DNA of 64,000 bases from JADGRA01 sp052143535. GTDB taxonomy: Bacteria > Myxococcota > Myxococcia > Myxococcales > Myxococcaceae. The notes under the pieces are model-generated. The model did not search any database. It was not told the DNA's origin and saw nothing but the letters and a program-made list of their open reading frames with translations. The translations under genes were made by a program, and so were the position numbers. The stretch lies in NCBI GenBank assembly GCA_052143535.1, contig JBKQSS010000066.1, positions 62,001 to 126,000 of the forward strand. Direction: 5' to 3'. Positions within the stretch are counted from its first letter, which is position 1. Each line of letters starts with the position of its first letter. Below, in pieces: positions 10,101 through 18,466 of the stretch.

Positions 10101-10694
10101 CCGAAGCCGCACCACCGCTGCCACCAGGACGTCCAGAAGGCCTCGGCCACGCCCGGTGCCGCGCAGCTCTGCCTGGGCACACAAGGCGTCCACCTCGGCG
10201 TCCCCGGCGTCGAGCGCGTCGAGGAGGGTTTGCTCGGCGGTGTCCACCAGCAGCTGCAAGGCGTCCTCCTCGCCGAGGAGCTCGAAGCCTTGAGGAATGG
10301 AGGCGCTGGCCGGCGCCTGGCGCAACAGCCGTGCGCAATGGGCGTGGAAGGTGGACAGCGTGGCCAGCTCCAGCTGCCCTTGGACAGTCCGCCAGAAGGA
10401 GGCCGGCGGGGGCGGCCGGCCGAGGGCGGCGAAGGCGGCCTCCAACTCGGGCTCGGTGGCGACCGCCTCGGCCAGCGCCTCGACGCGCCCCCGGAGCCGC
10501 TCGCGCATTTCCGCCGCCGCCTTCTCGGTAAAGGTGAGGAGGCAGAGCCGCCCCGGCGCGAGGGGCTCCCGGCCGCCCGCGCCGGCCAACAGCCCCAAGG
10601 CCACGCTGAGAAGGCCGTGCGTCTTGCCAGCGCCGGCGCCGGCGAAGAGGCAGCCGTTGCGCGCGAGCAGCTCCTCCAAGGCCAGTGCGCTCAC
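7167..10694 (-). CDS. addA: AddA-like UvrD-family helicase with degenerate nuclease domain
   Basis: A large superfamily-1 helicase (1175 residues) of the kind that, with AddB, resects double-strand breaks for RecA loading. I start it at a GTG with AAGGAGG seven bases upstream, where GTGA overlaps the addB stop; the same frame extends upstream but without protein-like sequence. Visible motifs are Walker A FAGAGAGKTHG, motif II LLVDEVQDTN, motif III GDNKQSIYDFRGA, motif V HAAKGLQWPVV and motif VI YVALTRAQDRLV. The C-terminal Fe-S cysteines survive (FRRC, then CEALGCGFAARC), but the nuclease residues do not: the GxxD and DYK positions read ATAPVAW and SLV. It is therefore probably a motor without nuclease activity. 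Confidence 0.85.
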   Translation of the reverse strand: MSALALEELLARNGCLFAGAGAGKTHGLLSVALGLLAGAGGREPLAPGRLCLLTFTEKAAAEMRERLRGRVEALAEAVATEPELEAAFAALGRPPPPASFWRTVQGQLELATLSTFHAHCARLLRQAPASASIPQGFELLGEEDALQLLVDTAEQTLLDALDAGDAEVDALCAQAELRGTGRGRGLLDVLVAAVVRLREEGQGAAGVAVGDRALATEALLAAVARAEGLLRQALPRAAASEELAATLAACLDVLHGLDAEAPPERLARLDALAGAIPRVGNNGLRGLLASVRESLLDGTLEAPGVASASAGCAAVRHERTLRRVCERVEADYRRALRRGGWMDFAELLVAARDVLRDEVGFRASAQGRTGALLVDEVQDTNTLQLELVVLLAEAREGGPRPVAKHREAVLGLPLEPGFLFAVGDNKQSIYDFRGADVSTFETLAEKVEAEGGARHFLRDNRRSQPALLRVLNAAAAAALPEVAAPRDYEVVFRPEQDGLLPVRPQLGPTVCVDALPVVAAARGSGREAEADVLARWLAFLLSAEAPKTVVEAGQLRRARGGDVAILLRGFSGLEAYRSALRNHHVPHCVLRELNPYTASSAVDASALLGLLSDTSDALSLGAVLRSPFVGLSDGALFRLAASGRLEASVLEGPLPEGFPQDEGARLLRLASLVRRVQALLVPLPLAELLELFWEETGYRTAVAAGPEAEEALAALVPVLALARRWDAAGRGDVAALARRLRVLAAQTAVGGARGAEQARSGHAVQLLSIHAAKGLQWPVVCLADLSTTGVRSPGERLLLDRRLGLAFKPQGPFDAEPRRTPRWAQLQAELKRRDRAEAGRLLYVALTRAQDRLVLSGGGPAPEAWRNRLEPALLAADAAASVRHLALADIPLPRPLAAASAEEEGALEAALVQLGRLRTALQPTFEGVQLPASALEDFRRCPRRAWLLQQAGLCPEAGDAASLSWAGALPERHRAARPSLLAALAGALGTEAWAAGVPDSALAPHLAVRGLSLGEARALGLLAPLRALAATRALRAAVAAGVRTSPVELVLALSEAQLLATAPVAWEDAGVRYLVSLVPGAPPQLGLEAFAVTLSVLWHAPQPSAQRRVGLSFVDGPDAEPLWLDAAPLSVSALAQQARALLHAGALLPSAQPRMRCEALGCGFAARCHPAPRGL

Positions 10695-13600
10695 CGTCCG
10701 GCCTCCTTGCGCCGGGCGCCAATGCGACACACCGCCCCGTAGGGGCAGAAGCCGCAGTCCACCGGGCGCGCGCCGAAATCCCCGGCACGCGAGCGCCCGA
10801 CGAGGTGGTGCACGGCATTGGCCAGGTTGGCCAGGCCCTCGGCTTGGGCCTTCTGTCGGGTGGGGCCGTCCATGGCCAACAGGACGGCCTGTCCGGCGGG
10901 CGCCTCGAAGTCCTGAAATTCGCCGGACTTGAGCACCAGCCACCCGGCGCGCATGAGACGCCTCTCGCCGCGCGCCCGCACCGCGAAGAGGTAGAAGGGA
11001 AGCTGGAAGTCCGTCACCAGGAGCTCGCGCGCCGCCTCCCGCCGCCGGCTGGCCTTGTAGTCCAACACGCCTACCCCGCCGGCACCGGCGTCCAGCCTGT
11101 CCACCGTCCCGGTGAGGCAGACGTCCGCCTCTGCCGGTAGCGCAGCCTCCAGCCGCACCTCGCGCCACTCCACTTGGGCACTCAGTCGGCCAAAGGTGGT
11201 TTCCACCTCCACCGGCGCGAGCCCCTCGAAGGGGACGCCGTGGTGGGGGGCGTCCAGCACCCGGCGCACCATCCACCGCGCGCGCTCCCGGGCCAGGGAG
11301 AAGAGACGGGGGTGGCCCGGGCTAAAGCGCGCGGCGAGGACGGCCGCCCCGTCGTCCAGGGCGGCTTCCACGAGGGCCTGTGGCACGTCGTGGAAGGGCC
11401 GGCCCAAAAGCCCGGCGGACACCAGCCGCGGCAGAAGGGTTTCCAGCACCGCATGCCAGAAGCTGCCCTGGCCGCGCGCGTCGAGTGCCTCTCCCGGCGC
11501 CTCGGGCGCCTCGAGGCGCAAGCTGGTGTGGGCGAAGCCCTGGAAGGCGCAGCGGCCAAATTTCCCAAGCGTGCTGGCGGAGAGAGGGGCGTCCGGGCCG
11601 TAGGCGTAACGCTGGGCCAGCGCCTGAGCGAGGTCCGCGTCCGTGACGGCGCCGCTGAAGCGGCCACTCGGCAACTCCGGGGAGAGGAAGGCGCGCAGGC
11701 GCTCGGCCTCCATGGCGCCCTGGGCCTGCGCCTCCTGTAGCCACGCCTCGTCCAGCCGAGGCACAAGCGCCCGCGCCAAAACGTCCAGGCCCGGTGCCCC
11801 GCTGGCCAGAGCCACCGCCTCCCGCAGGTGCGCCTCCGAGGCCGCCTGGGCGAGGGGCACCACCGCGGCGTCCGGGACGTCCACCCGCTGGACGCCCGCG
11901 CTGCGGGCGAAGGCCTCGAGAAAGCCTGCCGGAGAGGCGACGTCCTGGAAGCCGTCGTCGCGCGCGAAGCCCAAGGCCGCGGCGCCAGCGCGCCCCAGCA
12001 CCACCCCCAGTCGCCAGCCGTCCAGGGCGAGGGCCGCCAGGGGGCGCACGTCCGCCGAGCCATAGCGCAAGGGGAAGGCGTCGCGGCCCAAGGCCCGGTT
12101 GACGCGCCCTCTGTCCTCGTCGGTGAGGGCCCCGGCACGCAGCCGCGGGCGCGGAAAGCGGCCCTCGGCGAGGGCGGCCGCACCCACCCAGGCGAAGGGC
12201 CCGCGCTGGACGGCCTCCTCGTAGAGGAGGAGGGCCACTCCGCCAGGGTGTCCAGCCTCCGGCGGCAACAGGTGGCCTTGGGCCGCCTGGGCCAGAAAGG
12301 CGGCAAAGCCCGAGCGCCGAAGCAGCGGGCCGGGCGTCCCCAAGGCGGACAGCGCCCCGCGCAGGCCCCGCAGCAGCGCCCGCCACGCCTCGCGGGCCTG
12401 CAGCTGTCGGCCGAGGGCGCGGCAGCCGGCCTCCGCCCCCGCCTCCGTCGGGAGTCCCGCCGCCTCCGGCGCCTCCCAAAACCCCAGGGCGGACAGCGCA
12501 CGCTGCCAGGCGTCGAGGTGTGCGGACAGCGTCGCCTGCGCGGGCAGCTCGCGCACCGCTGAGAAGAGGGCCTCGCAGGCCGACAAAAGCTGAAGCGCCT
12601 CCGGACGCCGCAGCGTCCGCCCCCCTCGTTGGGCCAACGCCTCGAGTCGCACCCGGTAGGCCCCTTGGCCGCCACTGCCCCCGAGGGCCTCGTCCCGGAC
12701 GCCGGCGCGCTCGAGCAGCGCGGCCGCGCCCACTGGCGCCCCCGGACGCACGCCCGGAAGCAGCCCGGTGGCCAGTAGCCACGCCACCTCTTCTGCCGGG
12801 AAGGCCATGTCCTCAAGGCGCGCCAACAGCACCCCGACGCGTCCGGCGGCAATGCTGCCCAGCGTCCGGCGAGGGCGTGTCCCAACAGGGAGGCCCGCCG
12901 CCGTCAGCGCCGCGGCCACCGCCTCGGCGCTGGCCGCGTCCGGGACAAGCACCGCACAGGCCGCCGGCGAGGCCCCAGCCTGCACCGCGGCGCGGGCTTG
13001 TTGCGCCAGCACCGACGCCGCAGCGGCGGTGTGGGCCGCGCTGAAGAGAAAGGCCGGCGCCGGTGCGGTAGCGGGCAACCCGAGGCGCTCCACCACCCGG
13101 CCTAGCGTTGCCCCAGCTGGGGGGAGCTCGCCTGCAAGTACTGAGGGGGAGAGCTCGGGGTGTGCCTCGAAGGCCAAAAAGAGGGGCTCGAGAGCCGCGT
13201 CGAGGGTGGCCTCGCCCGTCGCCGGCACCTCAAACCTCACCTTGCGGCCGACGCGCTCGGCCAGCTGGCCGAGGGCCACCAGCGCCTCGAGGGCCACCGC
13301 GGGAAGCGGCGGGTGAAGGCGGACATGGAGTCCCTCGAAGCCCTCCAGCGCCTGCGGCCACGCCACCGCCGAGGCCAACGCCGCCCGCGCGTCGTCCCAC
13401 CCTCCCGCGCCGTCGGCCAGCCCCCGTCGGTGCAACAGGGACTCATACCCCCCCAGCGCCCGGGCCACCGCCCCCAGGCGCTCGGCGGCCGCCCCCTCCC
13501 AGCGCCCGGCCACGCCCTGCAGCGCCCGCGCACGGACGCGGCCGGCGCGCGCCTCCTGGACAGCGTCCGAGAGGCCGAAGAGTTGCTCCACCTCGCGGGC

Positions 13601-13816
13601 GGACAGGGGGCGGGCCTCTACCGTCGCCACCGCGACGGCCAGCCAGCTGCCCAAGCCGTCCAATGCCCGGCGAGGCACGGGGGCCGCCGCGGCGAGGGCG
13701 CGCACCAGGGCTTCCAGCGTCCAGACACTCACGGTTGCCCCCACGGACGAGGGCGCGCCCGGGCCGGCCGCCAGTGAGGGGCCCACCCACAACACGGTTT
13801 CTTCCCTGTCCACCAT
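10691..13816 (-). CDS. addB: AddB-like PD-(D/E)XK nuclease subunit
   Basis: A 1041-residue partner of the helicase encoded next, overlapping it by 4 bases. The C-terminus is an intact RecB-type nuclease: first cluster cysteine in KFGRCAFQGF, then LTGTVDRLD, VLDYKAS and the QLPFYLF segment, and last the Fe-S cysteines DCGFCPYGAVC. The N-terminal helicase-like half has no Walker A motif, unlike Bacillus AddB. In the family this subunit supplies the nuclease and Chi-recognition scaffold. With AddA lacking a nuclease site, this would be the only nuclease of the complex. Low overall similarity to textbook AddB is typical of high-GC phyla, so the name is a family-level call. Confidence 0.8.
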   Translation of the reverse strand: MVDREETVLWVGPSLAAGPGAPSSVGATVSVWTLEALVRALAAAAPVPRRALDGLGSWLAVAVATVEARPLSAREVEQLFGLSDAVQEARAGRVRARALQGVAGRWEGAAAERLGAVARALGGYESLLHRRGLADGAGGWDDARAALASAVAWPQALEGFEGLHVRLHPPLPAVALEALVALGQLAERVGRKVRFEVPATGEATLDAALEPLFLAFEAHPELSPSVLAGELPPAGATLGRVVERLGLPATAPAPAFLFSAAHTAAAASVLAQQARAAVQAGASPAACAVLVPDAASAEAVAAALTAAGLPVGTRPRRTLGSIAAGRVGVLLARLEDMAFPAEEVAWLLATGLLPGVRPGAPVGAAALLERAGVRDEALGGSGGQGAYRVRLEALAQRGGRTLRRPEALQLLSACEALFSAVRELPAQATLSAHLDAWQRALSALGFWEAPEAAGLPTEAGAEAGCRALGRQLQAREAWRALLRGLRGALSALGTPGPLLRRSGFAAFLAQAAQGHLLPPEAGHPGGVALLLYEEAVQRGPFAWVGAAALAEGRFPRPRLRAGALTDEDRGRVNRALGRDAFPLRYGSADVRPLAALALDGWRLGVVLGRAGAAALGFARDDGFQDVASPAGFLEAFARSAGVQRVDVPDAAVVPLAQAASEAHLREAVALASGAPGLDVLARALVPRLDEAWLQEAQAQGAMEAERLRAFLSPELPSGRFSGAVTDADLAQALAQRYAYGPDAPLSASTLGKFGRCAFQGFAHTSLRLEAPEAPGEALDARGQGSFWHAVLETLLPRLVSAGLLGRPFHDVPQALVEAALDDGAAVLAARFSPGHPRLFSLARERARWMVRRVLDAPHHGVPFEGLAPVEVETTFGRLSAQVEWREVRLEAALPAEADVCLTGTVDRLDAGAGGVGVLDYKASRRREAARELLVTDFQLPFYLFAVRARGERRLMRAGWLVLKSGEFQDFEAPAGQAVLLAMDGPTRQKAQAEGLANLANAVHHLVGRSRAGDFGARPVDCGFCPYGAVCRIGARRKEAGR

Positions 13817-13909
13817 TGTCCGGCCCGTGGCGCGGGTGTACGGGCCAGCACTGACAGCGCGTCCTCTCGGGGACGAGGCCGGTGGCGACGGGCCTGCCGA
13901 GAGGGGAGG

Positions 13910-13938
13910 GCAGCCGTCCGGAGTGCGGTGACGGCTGC
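13910..13938. other. Perfect 9-bp hairpin between addB and the HEAT gene
   Basis: GCAGCCGTC (13910-13918) pairs with GACGGCTGC (13930-13938) across an 11-base loop. No T-tract follows on either strand, so it could be a pause site, an attenuator of addB or a structural element. It lies 94 bases before the addB start. Confidence 0.35.
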
Positions 13939-13968
13939 CGGACGTCAGGCGAGTTGCAACCGGCTGTT

Positions 13969-13990
13969 AAAAAAACGCGCCGCTAGCGCG
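13969..13990 (-). terminator. Intrinsic terminator overlapping a stop codon
   Basis: On the minus strand CGCGC-TAGCG-GCGCG forms a 5-bp stem directly followed by seven T residues. The stop codon of the upstream gene (13985-13983) lies in the loop. The stem is short but GC-only. Confidence 0.55.
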
Positions 13991-14525
13991 ACGTCTGCGC
14001 CGGGCAGCGGGCCAGTGCCGAGGCGAAGGGCGCTTGGGCCTCGGCGCTTAGCCCTTCTGCATGTGCCACAAGCGCGCTGCAGCCCTCCGGGCCCACCGAG
14101 GCCAGCGCCTCGGCGGCCCGCCTCTGCAGCGGCGCGCTGGCTGAGGACAGCACCGGCCGCAATACCCCCACCGCCTCGGCCGGGGGCAAGCTGAGGGCGA
14201 CGGCCCGGGCCGCGGCCGAACGCACCACCAACGGCTGGGCGGCGTCGGCCACGTCCGCCGTGGCCAATGGAGCGGCGCGGGCCGCGTCCACCAGGGCCAG
14301 GGCGTGCAGCGCCTTGGCCCGTCGGGTGGGCAGGGCGTCGCTTTGGGCAATGGAGGCCAGGAGCGGCGCCGCGTCCGGGCCCAACGCCTTCCAGCGCGCG
14401 GCAGAAATGGGGACGTCAATGCTGCTGAGGTACGTCTCCACCGTCTGCTTCAGCGCCTCGTCGGAGGCAGAAGGCACGGCCAGCGCGGGGAGGGACAGAA
14501 GGAGCAAGAGCGCAAAACGACGCAT
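13983..14525 (-). CDS. Exported HEAT-repeat-like protein
   Basis: A 180-residue protein starting at an ATG with GGAG five bases upstream; a longer frame from 14606 has no such site. It opens with a signal peptide (MRRFALLLLLSLPALAVPSA). The rest is an Ala/Leu-rich helical solenoid with HEAT-like units, for example AAARAVALSLPPAEAVG and RRAAEALASVGPEGC. Such short exported HEAT proteins usually act as binding scaffolds. It lies 81 bases downstream of the Dbr1-like gene on the same strand and ends in a terminator, so the two probably share a transcript. Its function is unknown. Confidence 0.75.
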   Translation of the reverse strand: MRRFALLLLLSLPALAVPSASDEALKQTVETYLSSIDVPISAARWKALGPDAAPLLASIAQSDALPTRRAKALHALALVDAARAAPLATADVADAAQPLVVRSAAARAVALSLPPAEAVGVLRPVLSSASAPLQRRAAEALASVGPEGCSALVAHAEGLSAEAQAPFASALARCPAQTSR

Positions 14526-14606
14526 GGAGTCTCCGGGCAGCCGCGGGGCAGGCAGCGACAGCACCTTAGGGGGTGTATTGGACAACAAAAGCAGAGGTGG
14601 CGCCAC

Positions 14607-15464
14607 TCAGCCGCCCTGGGGCGTCTGCCGGGTTCCCCAGGCCTCACCTTCTGTCCACGCCGCACGGCCGCTTGTGCCCCAGCCTGCTTGTGTCGCCACG
14701 CCCCCCTGCCACTCCATCCAAAACACCGCGCCCTCGCTGTCGGTTGCCTCATCCAGACAGGCGACATGCGTCCGCTTCCCGTCCGGGTAGCTGAGGGTGG
14801 CCGCCAGCGCCTCGTGTGAGTGCCCGCACCACAGCCAGCTCGGCTCGAGCTTCTCCACCAAGCCGCGGGTGACGGGGTTTCCCATCCACGGGCGGACGGG
14901 GCGTCCGGCGACGCGCTGGAAGAGGCCGCGGGGCCACTCGTGCACCAGTAGCAGCGCCACGTCCCGGGCCTGGCGAAGCCGTTCCACCTCCGGGGTGCGG
15001 AAATAGCCGGCCTGCTTCTGGGTGGCGGCCGTCCGCGGCTCGCGCAGCGGGGTGTCCACGTGCCGGGGGGCGTAAATGCCCGAGAGCCAGCCCACCTCTA
15101 GCCCGTCGAAGCGCCGGGTGCCCACCCGGCCGAGGTAGTGCAGCCCAGAGGCGACGTCCCCACCCTCGGGCATGTGGTGCAGCGTCTCGAAGTCCTCGTT
15201 GTTGCCGCCGATGAAATAGAGCGGCCGGTACAGCTGCTGCGTCCCGCGGGCGTAGTCGGCAAACTCCGCCGGCATGGCGCGCTTGGTGGCCTTGCGCCGG
15301 TCGTCGTGCTCGCTTTGGAAGGCCTCCACGTCGCCCACCGCAAACACCACGTCCAGGGCCCGGCCGCGGGACTGTTCGAGCTCGCGCAGCCAGCCCTGCA
15401 CCCGGTGAAAGCGGCCGTGAATGTCTCCGACGCCGGCGATGAACAGGGGACCCCTCCCGAGCAC
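14607..15464 (-). CDS. Dbr1-like metallophosphoesterase
   Basis: A 285-residue calcineurin-fold phosphoesterase. The metal-site motifs are GDIHG (Asp14, His16), VGDVEAF (Asp45), GGNNE (Asn88, Asn89), VHEWPRG (His175) and GHSH (His215, His217). Several stretches follow the eukaryotic RNA lariat debranching enzyme Dbr1 rather than generic phosphatases: FIGGN-x-E, then MPEGG-VA-LHYLG, then GLEVGWLSGI, then HEWPR, then a NP...LEKLEPSW-W-GHSH end. Dbr1 cleaves 2',5' branches in RNA. Two key positions differ from typical Dbr1: Asp14 replaces a Cys, and Asn89 replaces the catalytic His of GNHE. It diverges from uvrA and precedes the HEAT gene. The phosphoesterase fold is certain; a debranching role is a hypothesis. 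Confidence 0.85.
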   Translation of the reverse strand: MLGRGPLFIAGVGDIHGRFHRVQGWLRELEQSRGRALDVVFAVGDVEAFQSEHDDRRKATKRAMPAEFADYARGTQQLYRPLYFIGGNNEDFETLHHMPEGGDVASGLHYLGRVGTRRFDGLEVGWLSGIYAPRHVDTPLREPRTAATQKQAGYFRTPEVERLRQARDVALLLVHEWPRGLFQRVAGRPVRPWMGNPVTRGLVEKLEPSWLWCGHSHEALAATLSYPDGKRTHVACLDEATDSEGAVFWMEWQGGVATQAGWGTSGRAAWTEGEAWGTRQTPQGG

Positions 15465-15570
15465 CCTTCCCTTTACGGCACGGCCTTCCTTTGAAAGGCC
15501 TGTCTAGCATTGAAGGTGACGTTTGCCGTGCCAGACGTCTGGGGGATTTGTTATTCGCCTGGGCTCCCCC

Positions 15571-18423
15571 ATGGCTGAACCCGACGTCATCGCCATCCGC
15601 GGCGCGAGCGAACACAACCTCAAGTCGGTGTCGCTCGACGTGCCGAAAAAGAAGCTCGTCGTCTTTAGCGGCGTGAGCGGCTCGGGCAAGAGCTCGCTCG
15701 CCTTTGACACCCTCTACGCCGAGGGACAGCGGCGGTACGTGGAGAGCCTCTCGGCCTACGCCCGGCAATTCCTCGGACAGCTGGAGAAGCCCAAGTACGA
15801 GACGCTGCGCGGGCTGTCCCCCACCATCTCCATCGAGCAGAAGTCAGCCAGCAACAACCCGCGGTCCACGGTGGGCACGGTGACGGAGGTGCACGACTAC
15901 CTGCGCGTGCTTTACGCCTCCATCGGTGTGCAGCACTGCTGGAACTGCGGCCGGCGGGTGGGACGCCAGTCGGCCCAGGCCATTGTGGACGAGGTGCTGA
16001 AGGCCCCGGCTGGCACCCGCCTCATGCTGCTCGCGCCTTTGGTGCAAAACCGCAAAGGCGAGCACCGGGAAGTGCTGGCCGACGCCGCCCGACGGGGCTT
16101 TGCCCGGGCGCGCATCGACGGCAAGGTGCACCCTCTCGAGGAGCGCCTCGAGCTGGACAAAAAAGTGAAGCACACCCTCGAGGTGGTGGTGGACCGCCTG
16201 GTGTTAAAGCCTGACGTGCGGGCCCGTCTCACCGACTCGGTGGAGACGGCACTGCGGGAGGGCAAGGGCGTCCTGGTTGTGACAGACGAGTCCGGAGGCG
16301 CAGAGCGCGTCATGTCCGAGCTGAATGCCTGCCACCACTGCGGGCTGTCCTTCCAAGAGCTCACCCCCGCCTCCTTCAGCTTCAACAGTCCGCTCGGGAT
16401 GTGCCCGGACTGCAACGGGCTCGGCACCCGGCCGGAAATGGACCCCGACCTCATTATTCCGGACCCGCGGCGCTCCATCCGCGAGGGCGCGGTGGAGCCG
16501 TGGGCCACCGGGATGGGCAAGGGCGAGGGGTGGACAGCGGAGCTGGTGGAGCAGCTGGCCCGTGCCTTCAAGCTGGACTTGGACACACCTTGGGAGAAGC
16601 TGAGCAAGCGCGAACGGGACGTGGTGCTGCACGGCTCGGCGGGCAAGTCGTTCAGCGTCCGCGGCTGGAAAATGGAGTGGGAGGGAATTCTTCACAAGCT
16701 GATGAAGGGGTTCCGCACCACCCACAGCGAGGGGATGCGGAAGTATTACTTGAAGTTTTTCTCCCCGAGGCCCTGCTCCACCTGCCACGGGGAGCGCCTG
16801 CGGCCGGAGGCCCGGGCGGTGAGGGTGCACGGCCAGACCATCGTCGAGTTGTCGCGCAAGACGGTGAGCGATGCCCGCGTCTTCCTCGCCGGGTTGCAGC
16901 TTTTGCCCCAGGAGGAGCCGGTGGCACGGGAGCTGCTCCGCGAAATCCAGAGCCGCCTCGGCTTCCTGGTGGACGTGGGGCTGGGTTACCTCACCTTGGA
17001 GCGCGGGGCGACCAGCCTCTCCGGCGGGGAGAGCCAGCGCATCCGGCTGGCCTCGCAAATGGGCAGCGAGCTGACGGGCGTCATCTACATTCTGGACGAG
17101 CCGTCCATCGGACTGCACCAAAGGGACAACGGCAAGCTGCTGGCCACCCTGAAGCGGCTCCGAGACCTCGGGAACTCCGTCATCGTGGTGGAGCACGATG
17201 AAGAAACCATGCGCGAGGCGGACTACCTCATCGACTTCGGCCCGGGGGCAGGCGAGCTGGGAGGCGAGGTGGTGGCCCAAGGGACTGCCAAGCAGGTGAT
17301 GGCCAACCCCCAAAGCCTCACCGGGGCTTACCTCAGCGGCCGCGCTCGCATTGAAGTCCCAGCCCGTCGCCGGCCGCCTGGTGCTTCCCGACTGGTGGTG
17401 GAAGGGGCCCGGGCCCACAACCTCCAGGACATCACCGTCGAGTTTCCCTTGGGCCTGCTGGTGGCCGTCACCGGCGTTTCCGGGGCGGGCAAGTCGACGC
17501 TGGTCAACGAAGTGCTGTACCCGGCGCTCGCCCAGAAGCTGAACGACTCGCGGGAAGTGGCCGGCCGGCACCGCGGACTGCGGGGGGTGGAGCTGGTGGA
17601 CAAGGTGGTGGACATCGACCAGCGGCCCATCGGCCGGACGCCCCGCTCTAACCCTGCGACCTACACCAAAGTCTTCGATGCCATTCGCGCCGTCTTCGCC
17701 CTCACCCAGGAGGCCCGTGCCTTCGGCTATGGCCCGGGCCGCTTCAGCTTCAACATGAAAGGCGGACGCTGCGAGGCCTGCGAGGGCGACGGCGTGAAGC
17801 TGGTGGAGATGCACTTTTTACCCAACGTCTACGTGCCGTGCGAGGTGTGCGGCGGAAAGCGCTTCAACGAGGCCACCCTGCGGGTGCGCTTCAAGGGGAA
17901 AAACATCGCCGAGGTGCTGGCCATGAGCGTCCGGGAGGCACGCGAGCTCTTCTCCGCACACCGGGAGATTGAGCGAATTTTGGGGACGCTGGAGGACGTT
18001 GGCCTCGGGTACGTGCGGCTTGGACAGAGCTCCCCCACCCTCTCCGGGGGAGAGGCCCAGCGCATCAAACTCAGTCGAGAGCTGGCCCGGGTGGCCACCG
18101 GGCGCACCCTGTACATTCTCGACGAGCCCACCACCGGCCTTCACTTCGAGGACATCCGCAAACTGCTTCGCGTCCTCGACCGGCTGGTGGAAGCCGGCAA
18201 CACGGTGGTGGTCATCGAGCACAACCTGGACGTCATCAAGAGCGCCGACTGGCTCATCGACTTGGGGCCAGAGGGCGGCGCGGGCGGAGGGCGGGTGCTG
18301 GCCACCGGGACTCCGGAGGAGGTGGCTCGCGTCCCGGACAGCTTCACCGGCCACTACCTGGCCAAAGTGCTTGGGGCACCTGGGCCTAAGCGCACGCGCT
18401 CCTCGGCCTTGGCGACAGCCTAG
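15571..18423 (+). CDS. uvrA: Excinuclease ABC subunit A
   Basis: UvrA, 950 residues from the ATG at 15571, recognises bulky DNA lesions as a dimer and loads UvrB in nucleotide excision repair. It has two ABC ATPase cassettes, with Walker A motifs GVSGSGKSSL and GVSGAGKSTL and signature motifs SLSGGESQRIRLAS and TLSGGEAQRIKLSR. The zinc modules are intact: CHHCG...CPDCNG and CEACEGDG...CEVCGGKRF. Upstream codons in the same frame (from 15523) do not look like UvrA. No LexA-type box is evident in the 106 bases shared with the divergent Dbr1-like gene. Confidence 0.97.
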   Translation: MAEPDVIAIRGASEHNLKSVSLDVPKKKLVVFSGVSGSGKSSLAFDTLYAEGQRRYVESLSAYARQFLGQLEKPKYETLRGLSPTISIEQKSASNNPRSTVGTVTEVHDYLRVLYASIGVQHCWNCGRRVGRQSAQAIVDEVLKAPAGTRLMLLAPLVQNRKGEHREVLADAARRGFARARIDGKVHPLEERLELDKKVKHTLEVVVDRLVLKPDVRARLTDSVETALREGKGVLVVTDESGGAERVMSELNACHHCGLSFQELTPASFSFNSPLGMCPDCNGLGTRPEMDPDLIIPDPRRSIREGAVEPWATGMGKGEGWTAELVEQLARAFKLDLDTPWEKLSKRERDVVLHGSAGKSFSVRGWKMEWEGILHKLMKGFRTTHSEGMRKYYLKFFSPRPCSTCHGERLRPEARAVRVHGQTIVELSRKTVSDARVFLAGLQLLPQEEPVARELLREIQSRLGFLVDVGLGYLTLERGATSLSGGESQRIRLASQMGSELTGVIYILDEPSIGLHQRDNGKLLATLKRLRDLGNSVIVVEHDEETMREADYLIDFGPGAGELGGEVVAQGTAKQVMANPQSLTGAYLSGRARIEVPARRRPPGASRLVVEGARAHNLQDITVEFPLGLLVAVTGVSGAGKSTLVNEVLYPALAQKLNDSREVAGRHRGLRGVELVDKVVDIDQRPIGRTPRSNPATYTKVFDAIRAVFALTQEARAFGYGPGRFSFNMKGGRCEACEGDGVKLVEMHFLPNVYVPCEVCGGKRFNEATLRVRFKGKNIAEVLAMSVREARELFSAHREIERILGTLEDVGLGYVRLGQSSPTLSGGEAQRIKLSRELARVATGRTLYILDEPTTGLHFEDIRKLLRVLDRLVEAGNTVVVIEHNLDVIKSADWLIDLGPEGGAGGGRVLATGTPEEVARVPDSFTGHYLAKVLGAPGPKRTRSSALATA

Positions 18424-18466
18424 GCCCCCCCAATTGCTCGGCGCCGCCTGAGGGACCTGCCAAGCC

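Noticed and set aside
8265..10742. Long plus-strand open frame opposite addA
   Set aside because: It is antisense to a gene with clear helicase motifs, and its translation is the usual Gln/His/Arg/Gly-rich product of high-GC antisense frames.
16204..17814. 536-codon minus-strand frame opposite uvrA
   Set aside because: It is antisense to conserved UvrA sequence and has no motif of its own.
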